Shown here: one piece after another, positions 47,900-51,463 of the stretch
Layout: every line of letters begins with the position of its first letter
Position numbering within the stretch: the first letter of the stretch is position 1
Source of the DNA: an uncultured Blautia sp.
Lineage (GTDB): Bacteria; Bacillota; Clostridia; Lachnospirales; Lachnospiraceae
Direction: 5' to 3'
Length of the DNA: 51,463 nt
Assembly (NCBI GenBank): GCA_900551715.1
Contig: URXG01000009.1
Coordinates: 1-51,463, forward strand
The notes under the pieces: generated by a model
What the model was told of the DNA's origin: nothing
The model's input: the letters and a program-made list of their open reading frames with translations, nothing else
Databases searched by the model: none
Made by a program: the position numbers and the translations under genes

Positions 47900-49540
47900 T
47901 TAGTTGTCAGCAGCGTCTTCTTCGTTCACCTGGAAGACATGACGTTTCTTGGCCATTTCGTCGCTTGCAAGATATTCATCATAAGTAGTGATCTTGTCTA
48001 CAAGTGTACCGTTTGGAAGAATTTCCATGATACGGTTGGCTGTAGTCTGTACGAACTGATGATCGTGGGAGGTGAAAAGAATAACTCCCGGGAATTTGAT
48101 AAGACCGTTGTTCAGTGCAGTGATGGACTCCATATCCAGATGGTTGGTAGGTTCATCCAGAAGAAGGATGTTGGCACCGGAGATCATCATTTTGGATAAG
48201 AGACAACGGACTTTTTCACCACCGGAAAGTACACGTACCTTCTTGACACCGTCTTCGCCAGGGAAGAGCATTCTGCCAAGGAAACCACGAACATAGGTGG
48301 CGTCTTTAATCTCGGAATACTGTGTCAGCCAGTCTGTGATAGTAAGATCATTGTCAAATTCCTCAGTATTGTCTTTCGGAAAATAAGTCTGGGAAGTGGT
48401 AACACCCCATTTGTAATTTCCTTCGTCCGGTTCTATTTCGCCCATAAGGATACGGAAGAAAGTTGTAATAGCCTGTTCGTTGGCACCGACAAAAGCAACT
48501 TTGTCGTCATGCCCCAGAGTAAAGGAGATGTTGTCCAGAACTTTTACTCCGTCGATGGTTTTGGAAAGATTTTCTACCATAAGGACTTCATTTCCGATTT
48601 CGCGGTTAGGACGGAAGTCGATGTATGGATATTTACGGCTGGAAGGACGCATGTCATCCAGCTGAATCTTTTCCAGGGCACGCTTACGAGAAGTAGCCTG
48701 TTTGGACTTGGAAGCATTGGCACTGAACCGGGAGATAAATTCCTGAAGTTCTTTGATTTTTTCTTCTTTTTTCTTGTTGGCTTCCTTCATTTGCTTGATA
48801 AGGAGCTGGCTGGATTCAAACCAGAAATCATAGTTTCCGGCATAAAGCTGGATCTTGCCATAGTCGATATCAGCTGTGTGAGTACAGACTTTGTTCAGGA
48901 AGTAACGGTCATGAGATACAACAATGACTGTGTTGTCAAAGTTGATCAGGAATTCTTCAAGCCATTCGATAGCAGGAAGATCCAGATGGTTGGTAGGCTC
49001 ATCCAGAAGAAGGATATCCGGGTTTCCAAAAAGTGCCTGAGCCAGAAGAACTTTGACCTTCTGGCTACCGGTAAGATCAGCCATCTGGCTGTAGTGAAGC
49101 TCTGTTTCGATGCCAAGTCCGTTAAGAAGAGTAGCAGCGTCTGATTCTGCTTCCCATCCGTTCATTTCTGCGAACTCACCTTCCAGTTCACTGGCACGGA
49201 TACCATCTGCGTCAGTAAAATCTTCTTTTGCATAGATGGCTTCTTTTTCTTTCATAATCTCATAAAGTCTTGCATTTCCCATGATAACAGTATCAAGTAC
49301 TGTGTAAGCATCGTACTTGAAATGGTCCTGCTGCAGGAAAGAAAGACGCTGTCCGGGAGTGATCACAACATCGCCCTTGGTAGGCTCCAGCTGTCCGGAA
49401 AGGATTTTAAGGAAAGTAGATTTGCCGGCACCGTTGGCTCCGATAAGACCGTAGCAGTTGCCTTCTGTAAATTTGATGTTGACATCTTCAAAAAGTGCTT
49501 TCTTGCCAACACGTAAAGTAATATTATTTGCTGAAATCAT
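47900..49540 (-). CDS. ABC-F family ATPase (YbiT/YkpA-like)
   Basis: 546 residues from ATG 49540 (MISANNITLRVGKKALFEDV; AGAGGT upstream). Two ATP-binding domains share a linker, with no membrane segment: the first has GLIGANGAGKST and LLLDEPTNHLDL, the second LSGGEKVRCLLSKMM and LLLDEPTNHLDM. ABC-F proteins act on ribosomes, in translation factor or antibiotic-protection roles. The second Walker A is degenerate (VGANEQAITTFF, no GK), which I recall as a lineage trait of YbiT-like members. The inter-domain linker (IKELQEFISRFSANASKSKQATSRKRALEKI) is the P-site tRNA interaction motif region. Confidence 0.88.
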   Translation of the reverse strand: MISANNITLRVGKKALFEDVNIKFTEGNCYGLIGANGAGKSTFLKILSGQLEPTKGDVVITPGQRLSFLQQDHFKYDAYTVLDTVIMGNARLYEIMKEKEAIYAKEDFTDADGIRASELEGEFAEMNGWEAESDAATLLNGLGIETELHYSQMADLTGSQKVKVLLAQALFGNPDILLLDEPTNHLDLPAIEWLEEFLINFDNTVIVVSHDRYFLNKVCTHTADIDYGKIQLYAGNYDFWFESSQLLIKQMKEANKKKEEKIKELQEFISRFSANASKSKQATSRKRALEKIQLDDMRPSSRKYPYIDFRPNREIGNEVLMVENLSKTIDGVKVLDNISFTLGHDDKVAFVGANEQAITTFFRILMGEIEPDEGNYKWGVTTSQTYFPKDNTEEFDNDLTITDWLTQYSEIKDATYVRGFLGRMLFPGEDGVKKVRVLSGGEKVRCLLSKMMISGANILLLDEPTNHLDMESITALNNGLIKFPGVILFTSHDHQFVQTTANRIMEILPNGTLVDKITTYDEYLASDEMAKKRHVFQVNEEDAADN

Positions 49541-49748
49541 AAGGTACCTCTTTTCTTTGTTATGGTTTCGGTTGTTTTGCAAGTAAGGCTTTTTAGCCAT
49601 TCGCTTCTATTCTACAGTAAAGCAGGGATTTTGCAAGCCTTAAAACTCTATTTTTTAATTATTCTTACATTAATTAATGGGAAAAATCGGAAGAGAAAAA
49701 AAGATTGTCATATTTGTACAAAAATTAATTGTATATTTAAATATTGTA

Positions 49749-49776
49749 TTGAAATTAAACAAATAAATGTTATAAT
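49749..49776 (+). promoter_or_regulatory. Promoter of the Rrf2 gene
   Basis: TTGAAA (49749-49754), 16 bases, perfect TATAAT (49771-49776), about 100 bases before ATG 49880. Confidence 0.6.
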
Positions 49777-49879
49777 ATACGTTGACATTCATTATTTCTA
49801 AATAAGTAGCAAAAAAGAAATATTCAGACAGTCGGAAGGCAGGTTTATGGAGAAGGGACAATAGAGAGAGGGCATAAAG

Positions 49880-50287
49880 ATGTTTATTACCAGAGAGTGT
49901 GATTATGCGGTGAGAGTGATCCGCGCCCTGGCAGGGGAAAGCAGACTGAGTGTCAGTGAGATCTGTGAAAAAGAGTCGATCACAGCACCTTTTGCATACA
50001 AAATATTAAAGAAACTTCAGGAGGCTGGCCTTGTAAAGGGGTTCCGGGGAGTACATGGAGGCTATGCGCTGAACTGTGGACCGGAGGAGATCACTCTTTA
50101 TGATATTTATTCTGCAGTAGATCCGGAGCTTCTGATCATTGAATGTATGGGGCAGGGGTATGAATGTGTCCGCAATGGCAAAAGTGACGGGCAGTGTATG
50201 GTACACTGTGAACTGGAAGAGATTCAGAAGGAACTGTGGAAACTTCTGAAAAGAAAAAATATGAAAGAACTTCTCGGAGAAGAATAA
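49880..50287 (+). CDS. Rrf2-family transcriptional regulator
   Basis: 135 residues. The winged helix opens MFITRECDYAVRVIRALAGESRLSVSEICEKESITAPFAYKILKKLQEAGLVKGFRGVHGGYAL, the classic Rrf2 pattern. The C-terminal half holds a cysteine cluster (IECMGQGYECVRNGKSDGQCMVHCELEEIQ) where IscR/NsrR-type relatives bind an iron-sulfur cluster. It probably senses iron-sulfur status, oxygen or nitric oxide, but spacing here differs from the IscR CX5CX7C form. It has its own promoter and a terminator after it; nifJ, an iron-sulfur enzyme, is next. Confidence 0.88.
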   Translation: MFITRECDYAVRVIRALAGESRLSVSEICEKESITAPFAYKILKKLQEAGLVKGFRGVHGGYALNCGPEEITLYDIYSAVDPELLIIECMGQGYECVRNGKSDGQCMVHCELEEIQKELWKLLKRKNMKELLGEE

Positions 50288-50351
50288 AACAGGTAACAAA
50301 ATACAGGAAAGAAACCCGGGAACAGGTACATGATCTTACTTGGAAAAGTTA

Positions 50352-50391
50352 GTTACAGTACACAAAAAAGTATGTGTGCTGTAACTTTTTT
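50352..50391 (+). terminator. Terminator between the Rrf2 gene and nifJ
   Basis: GTTACAGTACACA pairs with TGTGTGCTGTAAC (one G-T) around AAAAAGTA, then TTTTTT. Confidence 0.85.
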
Positions 50392-50427
50392 GTATGTAAA
50401 TATGTACAGAAAAACAGGGAATCCCGG

Positions 50428-50457
50428 TTGAATATTCCGTTGGTTATATGCTATAAT
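50428..50457 (+). promoter_or_regulatory. Promoter of nifJ
   Basis: TTGAAT (50428-50433), 18 bases, perfect TATAAT (50452-50457). An AGGTCA-TATATTC-TGACCT inverted repeat (50473-50491) starts about 8 bases downstream of the transcript start region and could be a regulator site or leader hairpin. Confidence 0.65.
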
Positions 50458-50541
50458 AGTAAACGAAATTTCAGGTCATATATTCTGACCTAGAAAATAA
50501 ATATTAATTTTCATCATACCTTTAAGGAGGAAAACAAAACT

Positions 50542-51463
50542 ATGGCAAGAAAGATGAAAACCATGGATGGTAACCATGCAGCTGCTCATGCATCATATGC
50601 TTATTCTGATGTTGCTGCTATTTACCCGATTACCCCTTCATCTGTTATGGCAGAAGCTACAGACGAGTGGGCTACCCAGGGAAGAAAGAACATCTTCGGA
50701 CAGGAAGTACAGGTTACAGAGATGCAGTCTGAAGCAGGTGCTGCAGGTGCAGTACACGGATCTCTGGCAGCAGGTGCCCTGACTACTACTTATACTGCAT
50801 CACAGGGTCTTCTTCTTATGATCCCGAACCTTTACAAAATCGCTGGTGAGCAGCTTCCGGGAGTTATCAACGTATCTGCCCGTGCACTTGCTTCTCACGC
50901 ACTTTCCATCTTCGGAGATCATTCCGACGTTATGGCCTGTCGTCAGACCGGATGTGCAATGCTCTGCGAATCTTCTGTACAGGAAGTTATGGACCTGACA
51001 CCGGTTGCTCATCTGGCAGCAATCAAAGGTAAAGTTCCATTCATTAACTTCTTCGACGGATTCCGTACATCTCATGAGATCCAGAAGATCGAAACATGGG
51101 ATTATGAAGATCTGAAAGATATGGCTGATATGGAAGCTATTCAGGCATTCCGCGATCACGCTCTTAACCCGAATCATCCATGCCAGAGAGGTTCAGCTCA
51201 GAACCCTGATATCTTCTTCCAGGCAAGAGAAGCATGTAACCCATTCTACGATGCTCTTCCGGCAGTAGTTCAGGAATACATGGACAAAGTAAACGAAAAG
51301 ATCGGAACAGATTACAAACTGTTCAACTACTACGGAGCTGAAGATGCTGAACATATCATCATCGCTATGGGTTCTGTAAATGATACAATCGAAGAAACTA
51401 TCGATTATCTTGCAGCAGCAGGCAAAAAAGTCGGTGTTGTTAAAGTTCGTCTTTACAGACCAT
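50542..51463 (+). CDS. nifJ: Pyruvate:ferredoxin (flavodoxin) oxidoreductase, N-terminal part (partial)
   Basis: At least 307 residues, cut by the right edge. ATG 50542 follows AAGGAGG. The text MARKMKTMDGNHAAAHASYAYSDVAAIYPITPSSVMAEATDEWATQGRKNIFGQEVQVTEMQSEAGAAGAVHGSLAAGALTTTYTASQGLLLMIPNLYKIAGEQLPGVINVSARALASHALSIFGDHSDVMACRQTG is the pyrimidine-binding and domain I region of the large PFOR polypeptide. It oxidises pyruvate to acetyl-CoA and reduces ferredoxin, the central anaerobic step in Lachnospiraceae. Domain II and the iron-sulfur domains lie beyond the window. A promoter and strong terminator isolate it from the Rrf2 gene. Confidence 0.95.
   Translation, partial: MARKMKTMDGNHAAAHASYAYSDVAAIYPITPSSVMAEATDEWATQGRKNIFGQEVQVTEMQSEAGAAGAVHGSLAAGALTTTYTASQGLLLMIPNLYKIAGEQLPGVINVSARALASHALSIFGDHSDVMACRQTGCAMLCESSVQEVMDLTPVAHLAAIKGKVPFINFFDGFRTSHEIQKIETWDYEDLKDMADMEAIQAFRDHALNPNHPCQRGSAQNPDIFFQAREACNPFYDALPAVVQEYMDKVNEKIGTDYKLFNYYGAEDAEHIIIAMGSVNDTIEETIDYLAAAGKKVGVVKVRLYRP

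Overview
The window looks like the chromosome of a gut Lachnospiraceae bacterium (Blautia/Ruminococcus-like; genus not established by eye). The signs are AT-rich Firmicutes sequence with strong AGGAGG ribosome sites, a T-box leader on leuA, pyruvate:ferredoxin oxidoreductase, MetA of the acetyl type, a divergent NAD-dependent DNA ligase, and many small secreted proteins with SH3, NlpC/P60, transglutaminase-like or choline-binding-like modules. Ketol-acid reductoisomerase (ilvC) is cut by the left edge and nifJ by the right edge.

Layout. 1-240: end of ilvC. 337-5953: one promoter, a structured leader and five genes (SipW-type signal peptidase, three TasA/camelysin-like secreted proteins, a SpaA/Cna-B-type surface protein), which reads as an exported fibre or matrix operon. 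6081-7748: GH13 amylase. 7828-8096: tRNA-Pro(GGG) beside a 142-bp inverted-repeat cassette. 8119-10149: T-box-controlled leuA. 10335-15714: three-subunit molybdenum hydroxylase followed by two membrane genes (DUF6077-like). 15848-32701: a 16.8-kb integrated element in tRNA-Arg(CCG). 32660-39751: intact tRNA-Arg, SH3 protein, choline-binding-like protein, rRNA pseudouridine synthase, ligA, metA, a secreted SGNH hydrolase and a small helical protein. 39859-47869: NhaC antiporter, C39-like peptidase, phospholipase C-like protein, NlpC/P60 and transglutaminase-like envelope proteins, a membrane protein and YbaK. 47900-51463: ABC-F ATPase (minus strand), an Rrf2 regulator and nifJ.

The integrated element is bounded by a 53-bp direct repeat that holds the first 42 bases of tRNA-Arg. 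It carries a tyrosine integrase and excisionase at the right end, a serine recombinase, a ribbon-helix-helix regulator with five copies of one palindrome, a block of small minus-strand genes, a five-gene Uma2/DUF2442/DUF4160 operon, and a GEMM (cyclic di-GMP class I-type) riboswitch in front of a two-gene membrane/TPR cargo. It also holds wreckage: a broken BRO antirepressor copy, a YoeB toxin with an internal deletion, an ArdC fragment and a phage tape-measure gene in three pieces. No relaxase or conjugation genes are present, so it looks like a decayed or mobilisable element.

The strongest leads are: the unusual integration geometry, in which the element supplies the promoter side and 5' half of the tRNA; the riboswitch-controlled cargo; the palindrome-controlled RHH regulon; the Uma2/DUF2442/DUF4160 operon; and the SipW/TasA-like operon with its structured leader. 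All calls are from reading the sequence and recalling families; no database search was run.
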